A stretch of DNA of 64,000 bases from contig NC_052359.1 of NCBI RefSeq assembly GCF_009727055.1, forward strand, positions 57,342,845 through 57,406,844, given 5' to 3'. The position numbers were made by a program, and so were the translations under genes. The notes beneath the pieces are model-generated. The model was not told the origin of the DNA. It did not search any database and saw only the letters and a program-made list of their open reading frames with translations. Source of the stretch: Benincasa hispida. Its lineage: Eukaryota; Streptophyta; Magnoliopsida; Cucurbitales; Cucurbitaceae. Below, in pieces: positions 25,641 to 37,458 of the stretch (position 1 is its first letter; each line of letters begins with the position of its first letter).

Positions 25641-25999
25641 TAAGGCTACATGCATTCTCCATATTTTTTAGGTGTTTCATTCAGTGTTTTATTATGCATT
25701 TTGGTCACAGTGTAGTCATCACAGCATAGTCATCATAGATTAATAGTCATCAAAATGTTGATTATGTGAAGATTATTTGTAATGTTGATTGTGATTTACT
25801 AGTTTTTCGAGGAATATGTTGATAGTTTATTGTTGACTGTGTTTGATTGATAATTATGTAAAGATTAATACTGTGTTTTGTTGTGATTTGCTGATGTTTT
25901 AGTGAATATTATACTAATTTAGTTATTTATTAGTGATAGAAGTTATCATTGATGCTTCACTAATATTTCAGTGATTGTTTATTGTTGTTTAACTGATGT

Positions 26000-26580
26000 T
26001 TTAGTTATCTATCAACAAACTATTACTGATGCTATCATTGATGCTAATTTAGTTCCCTATACTGTGATTTGATGATTGTTTATTCATAGGAAAAGTGTCT
26101 ATCACTATTATTGCTATCAATGATATGAATGTAATGGTTCTATATGTTTGTTTTTAGGATAGAAGTTATCACTAATGCTTTAAGAAATATGTTGACAGTT
26201 CATTGATAGTTTGTTGATGGATTTATCTATCAACAAACTATCACTGATGCTATCATTGATACTAATTTAGTTCCCTATACTGTGATTTGATGATTGTTTA
26301 TTCATAGAAAAAGTATCTATCACTATTATTGCTATCAATAATATGAATGTAATGGTTCTACATGTTTGTTTTTAGGATAGAAGTTATCACTAATGCTTTA
26401 GGGAATATGTTAACAGTTCATTGATAGTTTGTTGATGGATTTATCTATCAACAAACTATCACTAATGCTATCATTGATGCTAATTTAGTTTCTTGTACTG
26501 TGATTTGATGATTGTTTATTCATAGGAAAAGTATCTATCACTATTATTGCTATCAATGATATGAATGTAATGGTTCTACA
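26000..26580. repeat. Tandem repeat, about 2.6 units of 220 bp
   Basis: The block ACTGATGCTATCATTGATGC and following sequence recurs at about 26021, 26243 and 26462, a period of 222 then 219 bases. Each unit has a TTTAGGATAGAAGTTATCAC stretch and a GTTTGTTGATGGATTTATC stretch. It lies just upstream of the DUF1985-type gene, in its probable promoter region. Confidence 0.85.
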
Positions 26581-26596
26581 TGTTTTTTTAGGATAA

Positions 26597-28882
26597 ATGG
26601 AGAAAGGAAATAGAAAAACATTGGAAGGATCAACATCTGGGAAAAAACACAAGAAGATCAAGGTCACAGTCTAATGATATTTTATAAATTTATATAGATT
26701 TGTGGTTGCTTTTTTCTTACATTTATGTTATTGTTATATATACAGGAAAATGTATTAATTGTTCCAGAAAGTGAATGGACAAACCCATTAAAAGTCAGCT
26801 CCTTCATAAGTTTAGAAGCCTTGTCTAACATAGGAAAATTAGATGAGCCATCACTCTAACTAAGAAGGTCCTTTTGGGCACTTCTTAGATAAGAAAATGA
26901 AAAGGGTGCCCAACCAACTCATATCACACCTTATTAGAAGGCAATGCACAACTACCAAGCAAAATATCTTGGCCTTTAATTTAGAAGGGCATATTTTAGA
27001 ATTTGGCCTCAAGGATTTTTGTTTAGTAACAGGTTTAAATTGTGATGATTACCCTATAGATGGTATATATAGTGAACAGGAATCAATGGACAACACAATT
27101 AGGAACTTCTTTTTCAAGACAAATACAAAAATTATAAGAAGAGAACTCCAACCTACTTTTAATTTGTTAGGTTCTGATGCCAATTGATATAAAGGTCAAA
27201 CTTGCACATTTGTATTTTCTAGAAAGCTTCCTAATTCCTACACAAGGACATAACAAAGTAAGTTGGAAGCATCTAAAAATGTTGGATGATGAAGAAAGGT
27301 TTAGATCTTATCCATGGGGCGGGGTTTCCTTTGAACTAACTGTAGAGTTTTTTAAAAAGGTTGTCATCAATAAGCCATCTTCCATTTTTCTCCAAGGATT
27401 TCCACTAGCTTTGGTATATATTGGGCTTTTGAAATTATACCAAGATTATCCAACCCCACTATTGGATTTGCACGAAGAATAAAAAGTGATGGACCTAGAC
27501 TTACTAAATGGGAATCTCAAGAACCTAATGATTGGCAACACATCAACAACAATATTTTCAAAGCCACTGGTGTAAGTCTTTTATCACTGTTGTTTCCTTT
27601 ATTTATATATATTATTAGCATGCTATCAAATGATAGAAACTATAATTGATGTTTCAGCTTTTATGACATAGAAGATACCACTATCAGTGATAGCTTCTAT
27701 CAGTCATTTGGAACTATTGTGATATCTTCTATCATTGATAGCATGTTGTTGTAGATAGAAGCAATCAGTGATAGCTTGAAATCAATGATTGTTTCTATAA
27801 ATTAGCTGTATCACTAACATCTTTCATAAACTTTCAGCTTACTATTGCTTCATTTGTTCCAACTGAATAAGAATTGCAATCAAACTATTATGTCTATTTT
27901 GCGGAGCTGGAAACTAGGGAGATGGATATTGAAAACAAAAAAGAAGGAAAACAAATGTCAACCAGGAGAAGAATTGCATCATTACAAGAGGCAATTGAAG
28001 AATTAAAAAGAGGACAAGAAGATATTAAAAAGGACATCAATGAAAAGCACAAGGAGATTCTTGATATATTGGGCCACATAAAAGAAGTTATCAGTGATAA
28101 ACTTCCACAAAAAGAAGAAGATGGTGAAAAGCAATCTCAAGAATCTCTTGAGAAGAATAAAGCGTCATCATCTAATTTGGAGCTTTTAGATGCAAGTTTG
28201 GAAGTTCTAGAGGTAAAACTTGTGATTTTCTTTTTCTGTAAAGAAGTACAATAACAAAAATGATATATGCATGCAAGCTGAATTTGACACTACTAAGGAC
28301 AAGGAGGGTTAAGATGATCAAGAGAATGGCCAGCAAGAACAACTGCAAGATGATCTTGAAGATGAAAAGGAAGATCAAGAAGAAAAAGATAAAGAAGATA
28401 TGACGAAAAAGAATGTAAGTATTAATTGATTGATCTTCTTAATTATAACATTAGCATGCTATCAATGATATTTAAAATCACCGATAACCAACTATCAGTG
28501 ATAACACGCTATCATTGATAGTTTGTTGTCAGTGATAGTATAAATAATAGGAAGCTTAATTTACTTGACTGATACTGATAGCATATTGATGTCATGTTAT
28601 ATTTGAAACCATGATTTCAAGTGATTGAAAAGACTCTTAAAAAGAGTCCAAAAAAAATATAGACCAAAGGTTGTCATCGAAAATATGGAGAACAACAAGA
28701 GACCAAAAAGACAAGCAAAACCAACCAAGAAAATTTTGGAGAATGCAAAGAAACAAAAGAAAGACAAAAAGAATGTCTCTCTAAATGTGTCTACCAAGGT
28801 GTCTCCAAGCAAAGCTACAAGGCATTCTCCAAGGTGGAATGACGACGCTCCAAGCTTTGATCTCAAAATATCACAACTTTGA
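26597..28882 (+). pseudogene. DUF1985-type transposon accessory gene without its protease half
   Basis: Inferred exons: 26597-26662 (ATG start, Lys-rich), 26747-about 27573 (DUF1985-like: LEFGLKDFCLVTGLNCDDY near 26997-27053; FRSYPWGGVSFELTVEFFKKV near 27300; EPNDWQHINNNIF near 27525), 27839-28213 (coiled coil, Glu/Lys-rich), 28276-28412 (acidic), and about 28620-28882 (very Lys-rich tail, stop TGA). GT and AG sites fit most joins. Frames shift near 26850, at 27180, and at about 27423 where an extra AT splits WAFEIIP. A TAA also breaks the acidic exon. In related plant genes this protein continues into a Ulp1-like (C48) cysteine protease; no such domain follows here. The function of DUF1985 is unknown. 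The gene is dead or at best truncated. Confidence 0.7.
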
Positions 28883-29089
28883 TTGATAATAGATGGACTT
28901 GTTTATTGACAATAGACTTCTATTTGACAATAGTTTGGAAATTATTTTGACAATATACAGTGATTGTTATGATTTTGGAAATTACATTGTTATTTTACAA
29001 GATCAATGATAGTTAGATTGAATCAATATGAATCCTTCATAAATGTGATTGATATAGTTGCAACTTTCAATTTATTTTAGGGGTTGTTT

Positions 29090-30375
29090 GGTTGGAGGGA
29101 AAAGAGGGCGATCGTATAGTATAAACATGATTGATATAGTTGCAACTTCGTATAGTATTTTGTTACTAAGCGATCGTGTAGTAGAGTTAAGCGATCGTTT
29201 ATCCGAGCTCAGTGATCGTGTAACATTTGGTAGGCGATCTTCTAGCATTGGGTAGGCAATCGTATAGCATTTTGTTACTCAGCGATCATGTAATAGAGCT
29301 AAGCAATCGTGTAGCCGAGCTTAGTGATCGTGTAGCATTTGGTAGGCGGTCGTATAACATTTTGTTACTCAGCGTTCGTGTACCCGAGCTCAGCGATGGT
29401 GTAGATAATTTAAGCGATCGTATAGTATTTTGTTACTCATCGATGGTGTAGCAGAGCTAAGCGATCGTGTAGCATTTGGTAGACGATCGTATAGCATTGG
29501 GTAGGCGATTGTATAGCATTTTGTTACTCAGCATTGTGTAGTAAAGCTAAGTGATCATGTAACCGAGCTCAGCGATCGTGTAGCATTTGGTAGGCGATCG
29601 TCTAGCTTTGGGTAGGCGATCGTATAACATTTTGTTACTCAGCGATTGTATAACGGAGCTCAGCGATCGTGTAGATAATTTATGCGATCGTATAGTATTT
29701 TGTTATTCAACGATCGTGTAGTAGAGCTAAGCGGTCGTTTAGCTGAGCTCAGCGATCGTGTAGCATTTGGTAGGCGATCGAATAACATTTTGTTACTCAG
29801 CATTGTGTAGCAGAGCTAAGCGATCGTGTAGCCGAGCTCAGCAATTGTGTAGTATTTGGTAGGCAATCGTCTAGCATTGGGTAGGCGATCATATAGCATT
29901 TTGTTATCAGCAATTGTGTAGCGAAGCTCAGCGATCCGTGTAGATAATTTAAGCAATCTATAAGTATTTTGTATAGCTTCAACGATCGTGTATAGAGCTA
30001 AGCGATCGTGTAGCATTGGTAAGACGATCCGTATAGCATTTTGTTACTTCAAGTGTTGTGTAGTAGATCCTAAGCGATCCGTGTAGCCAAGACTCAGTGA
30101 TCGTGTAGCATTATGCCAATTTGTTGTAGCGGAGCTCAGCGATATGTGTAGATATTTAAGCAAATCGTATAGGTAATTTGTACTGTCAGCAATCGTGTAG
30201 TATTTAGTAGGCGATCGTGTAAGCGAAATTTGGTAGGGGCGTATAGCATTATTAATTACTCATCGTTGTGTAGTCGAGCTTCAGGTGATCGCCTGTAGCC
30301 ATTTGGTAGGCGATTGTATAAAAGTATTTTTGTAAACGATTCGCTTGGACTTTTAAGCGATCATCTAGTCTCTGG
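29090..30375 (+). repeat. CGATCG motif array, about 1.3 kb
   Basis: More than 50 head-to-tail units of about 21-28 bp are built round GCGATCGTGTAG, with linkers such as CAGAGCTAA, CCGAGCTCA, CATTTGGTAG and CATTTTGTTACTCA. Around 20 units keep an exact CGATCG; the rest differ by one or two bases. Linkers recur in a loose higher-order order. Units become irregular after about 29920, with small insertions. Frames rich in LSDRVAELSDRVAFGRRS-type peptides run through it (29058-29451), but they are products of the repeat. The same core motif is found in the leader and LTR 3' parts of element A. Confidence 0.9.
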
Positions 30376-31044
30376 TCAGTTCTTCAACAGCCTTATTAGT
30401 GTTTCTTCCAGGGTTGTTGCATTGATCAAATTTAAACACAAGCCTGCAACAGCTACTATCATTGGATAGTAATGGTATCAGTAAAATGGACATGCTATCA
30501 AGTGATAAAATCTATCATTGATGGATTTCTGTAAAAAATGTTATTACTATCAGGTGATATGAATCTTCATTTGATGGATTTTCCTGCAAAAAATGCTTAT
30601 CTTTTAGTTTAGTTATTTAACAAAAATATAGTTTTGATGCTTTTGAATTCATGTATTAATTGACTGATAGAAGCTATTACAAATAGCTTGATATCATTTC
30701 TTTCAATTGTTTGTGGACTAAAAGAAAAACGGAAAGCTTCATAAAATAAAAGCATCATTATTGTGAAGCATCATATTGACTAAAGAATGGATATATCAAC
30801 AAACAAAGTCGGTTTCAAAAGCTTTAAACCAAACATTAATACAGGTCTCTAATAATTATGAACAAACATCAATAACAAATTGGTCTCACTATTTAATGGT
30901 TTAAATTGATGACAACAAGCAACAACTCAATCTAATTGACAAATTAGTGAAAACATCGGTTTGGTCTCATATCATTGATAAATTGATGACAAACATATTA
31001 CAAAACAAGCTTCTTCATTACAAACATCAATTACAAATCAAGCT
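30376..31044. other. MULE interior, noncoding
   Basis: AT-rich sequence between the motif array and the transposase 3' end. It holds a few CTATCA/TGATAG words and a 30-bp direct repeat near 31004-31050 (ACAAGCTTCTTCATTACAAA and ATCAAGCTTCTTCATTAAAC). I see no gene. Confidence 0.5.
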
Positions 31045-33650
31045 TCTTCATTAAACAACTGGTGGAAATTTGCATGTCCTACAATTATGGCCACGGCGAT
31101 GACATCGACTGCACTTCGAGCTCCTTCTTTTCACCAATTGATAATATTCTTTGTTTTCGTGGTCATCCAGCCGGACGTTTAATTATTGGAGATAATACAT
31201 TCACGTCAACATCAATAGATCTCCAATCAGAATGATTTCTAATAGGATAAACTGATCCTTTATAGGTTGATAACAATGTACTGCAAAAATAGTAGTCCGA
31301 AAAAAAAGTATATATATCTAAATTTAGCCCACGAATAATAGCACAAGCATGAGCACATGGAATCTCCACCAAATCCCAAACACGACAACTGCATGATTTA
31401 TAGGCCAAATTTACCAAAAAGTGATTTTCCCCATCAACTATTTTATATTCTTCATTGTTAATAGGATCAACTTGAAAAATAAAATAGTCAACGAAATGTA
31501 ATCAACTAGGTGAACTAATGGAATGTCAATGAAAACTAAAATATAAATGAAAATGTAAGTGATACTATCCCTACCTGATTAAATATTTTCAAGCTATCCG
31601 TGAAAACAAAAAATATCAGTGAAAACAAAAACTATCAGTGATAGCTGATCACATGTTGTCAATGACAGAAGCTATTACTGATAACATATTATTAATGATA
31701 TTTTTTAATAGTTAAGGTATTTGTACCTTGAAGCTTCTTAACTGATTGTGTTGCTCTTGCAACTCAGACTCTGCCCAACTAGTCAAAATAGTCTTCATGG
31801 ATAATGTTGATTGATCTTTTTCATAAAACCAATTTTGAAGTATTTCTCTAATATAATCAAGTAATGATGCAACGGGGAACTCCCTAGGCTCTTTCAAAAT
31901 ATTATTCAAGCACTCTGAAATATTAGTAGTCATCATATTATACCTTCTTCTCCTAGAATGTGCACATGCCCACTTCTCAAAACCAACTTTACTGAGATAT
32001 TCCCAAATTGTAGGATATATTGATTCCATCTATTTCATATAAAACTCGAACTTATCAATTGTATAAGCTTTTGCACAACTATAATATATGTCATCAATTA
32101 AAGAATCCTTATAAATCAACTTCATATTTTACAAAAGGTGTCATAGACAAACACAATACTCAACATTTGGAAAAACATTCATAACACCTTTTGGAATGCT
32201 AAAATGCCAGTCAGAAATAATGACTAATCTTTCTCGTTCACCAAAACTTTTCTTTAAATTCTCAAAAAAACCATCTCCATGATGCATCATTTTCAGAGTC
32301 AATAATACTAAAAGCAAGAGAAAAAAATCTGATTATTACCGTCAATTATTGAAGTCGTCAAAAGAGTCCCAGCGTATTTACATTTCAAAAACGTCCTATC
32401 AACTGATATATTAGGCCTACAATGCTTCCAACCCTCAATTGATGCTCCAATAGCCATATAACAATACTTAAAATGCCCATTTATGTCAGCTTCATAGGCA
32501 GTAAATGTACCTAAAGAAGAAAATAAACAATAAGTCAGATTACAAAAGGTACATAATTGATTGATGCCTACCACCAATAGCTTCTATCACTGGTTGCAGT
32601 CCATCACCAATAGCTTCCATTATTTTCATGTTATTAGCGATGGAAGATATCATTGATAGGAGCTATCATTGATAGATCATATAATGAGTCAAAAACAAGA
32701 AACTTAGATTCTTTTCTTCTAACTTCATCAAAAACTTTGGAATCAAATATAGGATATCACGTGCATCGCCTTTCAACGACTTCATTATTTGCTCTTTTGC
32801 CCTCCATGCTTTATAATAGCTAATAGTTACTCCAAATTCCTTACGGACTTTATTCACAATATCACTATGAGTTGAGGTATGAGAAGAACTAAATCTAAAA
32901 TCATTTCTCAAACATTTAGCTATTAAGGACGAAGAAGCTTGCCTATGACAAGTTTGAATACTTTTTATAGAACAATCATGAATATCAATAAACTTCCTAA
33001 GCATCCACAAAACACTCCGCTTGTAACGGGATGCCCTCACATACCACTGACAACCATCTTGAACACATCGAAACACAATTGCTCTTGAATTTGACGTTAA
33101 AGTCTTAAATTCAAAATTCTTCTTAACCGCTATCAAGTAAAAATAATTTGATAAAATCTCTTTACTAGCAAACACATCTTTTTCTTTCAAATCACGAGCA
33201 ATATGTATATCCATAATCACTTGAAAATCACCATCATCAATCATAGGTTTAGAGGAAGGAACAGTATACAAATAATTCTCAGCTCCACTAGAAACAACAT
33301 TAGAAAACACTTCCAAATATGAACTACTAGCATGAGCAACCAAAGGATGTCGTGTATTGTGTTCCTTAACTAAAGCCAAAAACCAAGCTATATCCTTATC
33401 TTCACGAATTTGAACTACATTTTAAACCTCATTCATAACAAAGTCTAATAAAATTGAAAAGTTCTATAGAAGAAGTAGACACATCCAAAACAAATCTCCT
33501 TAACTATTAAACCCATAAAATCTTCAAATACCATATATTATCTACTAAAACTCCAGTAGTTTTGTAATTCACATAACAGTGTTTTACATTCCATATTCCA
33601 CTATGAAAACAACAATTGGAATAACCATGTTTTAAAATTCCTGCAAAAGT
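31045..33650 (-). pseudogene. MuDR/MULE transposase, broken
   Basis: From high to low coordinates: an N-terminal segment near 33600-33510 (NYKTTGVLVDNIWYL); a MuDR-type DNA-binding region at about 33230-32990 (SNYFYLIAVKKNFEFKTL, then DGCQWYVRAS, ending CHRQASSSLI); MULE transposase core at about 32520-31720 (FKYCYMAIGASIEGW, SVDRTFLKCKYAGTLL, ISDWHF). Then comes a SWIM zinc finger at 31417-31350 (CSCRVWDLVEIPCAHA), an RPAG*PRK AT-hook-like tail and a CCHC knuckle CSRCHRRGHNC ending near 31045. It would bind element ends and cut them. Introns are suggested at about 32690-32515 and 31728-31575. Breaks: TGA for Trp in CLWHLL (about 32130), TGA in RPAG*P (31165) and frameshifts. Dead as it stands. 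Confidence 0.85.
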
Positions 33651-34725
33651 AAAACAAAACAACTCTTGAAAAACAATATCAATAGGTCTAATAGCTATCA
33701 AAAGCAAATATAAATCTATCAATATCATTAATATCAGTCTAAAACTAGGTATTCTTTCAATGGATATCAATAAAAAAAATAATGAACAAATAAAAAATGA
33801 TAGCAATCACATATATTCTATCAGTGATAACATTATCAATGATAGCCACTATCTTCCAATTGATTACATAGCTTCTAAACCCTAAGTTAATACATTGTAG
33901 CAGAAAATCATAAATGAACAACAAAAAGCCAAGATAGCTGTAATATCAACATCAAAATACACTGATATGTTTATAGAAAGAATATACAATATCAAATGAA
34001 ACAGTGAAGAATGCAAGCCCTAACTTAATTAATCAATCAAAATTCAAAATATCAAAGAAAAAAGTAAACAACGCAATGAACAAAACAAAATTTCATGAAA
34101 GCACACAAACTCTGCTCACAATCCATTATGTTCACAGTGAGCTGAAGAAATCATTAGATTCTTGAGAAAAAGAGAAAGAAAAGACTAAATGACCTGAAGA
34201 AATCGAGGGAAAAATTGAAAAACGGAATCGAAAAAACAAGAACACTAAAAGAAAAAAAAAACTCCCAATCAAAGATGAAATCGAAAAAGGAAAAACGAAC
34301 TCACGAATTGGAATTGATCAAAGTATCACGGAGCTTTACGAATTGGAATTGATCGAAGTATCACAGAGCTTCACGAATGGGATTTCATGGAGACTGATTC
34401 ATCGATATTTCACCGTGAAAGAAAAGCAGTCACAAACGGCAATGATCGATGTATCACGGAGCTTCATTGATCTGATTTCATGGAGACGATAGATATTTCA
34501 CTGTGAAAGAAGAAGAAGGTCATGAACGACAATGTGAAAAGGAGGTCACGAACGTGAAAAAGGAAAGTTAATAAAGGGAAAGAGAGGGTAAATTTGGAAT
34601 TCCGGAAAAAAGGAAAGCTTGACCGGTCAATGTTTGCTATAATAGCAAACATTAAAAATGTGATATATATAATAAGATTTTTTTCCTATTTGTATTATTC
34701 AATACAAATTTCCTTGGTTTTAATC
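33651..34725. other. MULE flank, upstream of transposase, with short tandem repeats
   Basis: AT-rich sequence upstream of the transposase. At 34302-34373 two 36-bp copies of a unit containing GAATTGGAATTGATCAAAGT and ATCACGGAGCTT lie in tandem. A third partial copy lies at 34437-34466. A short hairpin, GTTTGCTATAATAGCAAAC, sits at about 34632-34650 and could lie near the element end. I see no gene. Confidence 0.5.
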
Positions 34726-34729
34726 CATT

Positions 34730-34872
34730 TTTCAGTGAGTGCACGCCTGAAACTGGAAGTTGTATTAATCTTGAGGAGCAACTAGCACAACGATTAGCAC
34801 CAAGGTCGCACCATAATTGCTTTCAATGCAGTGATTCTTCTACGACGGAGCAACTTTTTAACATCTATATCT
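34730..34872 (+). mobile_element. Copia LTR tail fragment
   Basis: GAGTGCACGCCTGAAACTGG and about 130 following bases match 37707-37870, the 3' half of the Copia LTR downstream, with scattered substitutions. No LTR head is present here. It is a partial copy. Confidence 0.6.
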
Positions 34873-35758
34873 AACAACCTGAAAGCAATTATCGTTTTTA
34901 TTTTCTTCTTCAAATGATGATCAAATCTAAAAAGTGCAAAGATCCACACGCACCAGAGACGTTTCACCGATGGGAGATTTAGATCTGCTGGTTTAGACGC
35001 ATTCAACACCAAATGACACAATAATGATTGACCTTTGGTTCCTACAATTTGTAAGCAAAAGTTGTTATACGAAATGTCAATTAGTTTTGGAACACAACTC
35101 TGAATTTTGGACAATTGCGTGGCTGCCAAGGACGAGTATCGAATATTTGTTGGAGGGCTCTCATGGAACATCTCGGAGCGTCGGCTCGGAAACGCTTTCA
35201 ATTGGCTCGGCAAAATTCTTGAAACTCGGTTGTTTAATTTGTTTTCTCCATTTGATTAAAATCATTGAGAAATATGCTAATGGAACAGTTTCAAGTCAAA
35301 TTGATTTCCATTATCTTATAGCAATTTAATGTTCTGTTATAAATTATAATATTCACAAGAGTAAAAAGGAGTTTCATAACGTATCAAGTAATCTTGGGTT
35401 GATTTAGATGGTAGATATAATCGTTGTTCTATCTAGGTTGCCTTTCTTATACTTTTAAGCTCAACGATATGTATTTCAAATTTATATATAAATATGAAAA
35501 TTTGACAAGTTTATTCCATTGCTATATTTGAATGTGATATTCAATATAAATTGAATATTTCGTAATTAGCAAATTGTCTCATGACAAATGCAATAAGAAA
35601 ATAATATTATTGTTGTTGTATTGTTTTTTATATCTTAAATTAGATGTTATTGTAATCTATTCGAATATGTCTATTATCATGTTAGCATGAATGGAAATAA
35701 TATTTCATGTATTATACTTGACAAAATTTATACATAATTAAATTGTTATATTTAGCCT
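34873..35758. other. Noncoding stretch, AT-rich
   Basis: Follows the LTR tail fragment. The first 450 bases have higher GC and frames of 100-139 codons on both strands, but neither shows a recognisable domain. From 35340 the sequence is plain AT-rich. Confidence 0.4.
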
Positions 35759-36300
35759 AAGGGTGTTCAAATAACTCATAACTTGAACAACCCGGACTAT
35801 CCAACTCAAAATGTAAAGGTTGGGTTGGGCTAGTTTTATTCTTGGGTTGGGTTGAGTTGAGTTGAATTTTTTTATAAAAAAAAAAAAAAAAGAAATTGTT
35901 GGGTTAGGCTAGGTCGTGGGTTGGCTAAAAAAAATTGGATTGACTCAACCAAACCCGAATTATATATATATATATTTCTCTTTGTTTAAGTTTGCAATAA
36001 ATATCATAGATATTTGGTATTTAGCATTTGAATTTTATGAGATTTTAGTTATTAGTCACGTGTTGTGTATAAATTTACATATTTTTAATTAAAAAGAAAA
36101 AAAATATGTTATAACCCAAAAGACAACCCAACCCAATTCAACCTAACTCAAACAACCCAACCTGAATTTTAAGGGTTGGATTGGGTTGGGTTAGAGACTT
36201 TATTTGGGGTCAATTTGGTTGTCAACCCAACCAACCCAAATTTTTGTTTTGTTCTAAAAAATACCCTCAACCCAACCTAACCCAACCCATGAACACCCCT
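35759..36300. mobile_element. Small TIR element rich in AACCC/GGGTT
   Basis: Ends are AAGGGTGTTCA (35759) and TGAACACCCCT (to 36300), inverted repeats matching at 10 of 11 bases. Inside both ends are runs of GGGTTGGGTT and, inverted, AACCCAACCC. That gives a fold-back element of about 540 bp with an AT-rich middle. Small nonautonomous elements of this shape are common in plants. The exact target duplication is ambiguous (CTA on both sides is possible). No coding region. Confidence 0.75.
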
Positions 36301-36820
36301 AGTTTAGTCGTTAATTTTCATGAATTTGAAAAGTATTATTATTTTTAAATTGAGTTTGATCCTATAACATTATTTTGACTATCACCTAGCTTGTCTGTAG
36401 TATGAATATATGTAAATTCCATCAATTTATGTGGAAGCTTGTAGAATTGATGGTAGTTTGAAATATTGTCTAGCTATAAAATGTGTAATATTTTATAAAA
36501 TTTTTAAGATCTAGATGGTATATAAGTGAAGACAATTATCTTCATTTGTATAAAGTCTTTTAGGGTGAAACCAAAAGTAAAGTCATGAGGGCTTATGCCC
36601 AAGTAGACAATATCATACCAGTGGAGATACTCGAAGGATTACCAAAGTTGTAGATAAGAGCTAGACAGATGAATACTATGTGAGGGGAGACTCGGTGGTC
36701 CACTGTTCGAGAGGAAGAATGTTGAGGATGCGACCAAAGTCTCACATTAGTTAGATAAAGAGATGATAATGGGTGTGTATATATACAATTTCAATTGATT
36801 GAAAGCATAAAGTCTCTATT
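36301..36820. other. Possible Copia-related noncoding sequence
   Basis: Contains TGTTGAGGATGCGACCAAAG and CTCACATTAGTTAG near 36720-36755. This resembles the head of a short plant LTR, but no end could be found. I see no gene. Confidence 0.35.
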
Positions 36821-37400
36821 TTATTGAACATATTTAGGATCTTGAAAATTGATCTTTATGGATTTAGTAGAATTTCTTAAAAGAAATAAATCGGTTAGGT
36901 TTAAATGGATCTTCAAATATTTTGATGCATATTCTCATATGACTAAAAATTTGAAATAACTACTATAAAATATTTTGATTATATTTGAATAATACATCAA
37001 ATAGATGATCTACCAAATAATGGCGTGAGAACTTTAATAATACATTAGTAAATATCCTTTGATATATGTGTTTATTCAAATTTATTTGAGTTGATTGTGT
37101 GATTATTTGTTTGTATATTGATGATATACTAATCTTTGGTACAAACATAGATGTAAGAAATAATAATAAGTTATTTATGTCCTCACAAATTGAAATGAAA
37201 GATTTATGTGAGGCTAATGTGATGATTAGTATTACCGAAAATAGATTTTCTTTATGTTGAACGCACATTAAAAACTGTTAAAGAGTTTTGATTCTTTAAT
37301 GACACTCCTATAAGAGGTAACTGATTCTCTCTAACAAAGTTGCTGTCATTTTCACTATGCATCAATTCAAATCGTCGAGTTATTGATGTTTAAGTTTGGT
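36821..37400 (+). pseudogene. Copia reverse transcriptase remnant
   Basis: Three-frame reading gives the end of a Copia RT: YIDDILIFGTNIDV near 37115-37155 (the YxDD catalytic motif) and SSQIEMKDLCEANVM near 37180-37225. A decayed stretch leading towards RNase H follows. Most of pol is missing, and stops are frequent. It is followed within 70 bases by a polypurine tract and LTR, so it is the 3' end of a deleted element. Confidence 0.75.
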
Positions 37401-37458
37401 CTCCTAAGTAGGCTTTATAATTTTTTTTTTTTTCTTTGTTTGCTATACCAATCATTCG

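Larger units (their letters stand above)
25641..34700. mobile_element. MULE-type DNA transposon (edges tentative)
   Basis: Two decayed genes converge: a DUF1985-type gene on the plus strand (26597-28882) and a MuDR-type transposase on the minus strand (31045-33650). This layout is known for Mutator-like elements that carry a second gene. The whole stretch, introns and flanks included, is dotted with the palindrome CTATCAnTGATAG, which is absent from neighbouring DNA as far as I can see. No matching terminal inverted repeats were found. The right edge is set near the AT-rich drop after 34650 and the left just after the Ty3 relic. Confidence 0.6.

Noticed and set aside
29058..29451. Frames encoding repeated LSDRV-ELSDRV-AFGRRS, looking like a Leu-zipper protein
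   Set aside because: The peptide repeat follows directly from the CGATCG DNA array. There is no promoter or domain, and the frame breaks with the repeat.
29090..30375. Evenly spaced short repeats resembling a CRISPR array
   Set aside because: Plant nuclear context, degenerate units, linkers that repeat themselves rather than unique spacers, and no cas genes.
34794..35213. 139-codon minus-strand frame
   Set aside because: It overlaps a Copia LTR tail fragment and shows no recognisable domain; insufficient to call a gene.
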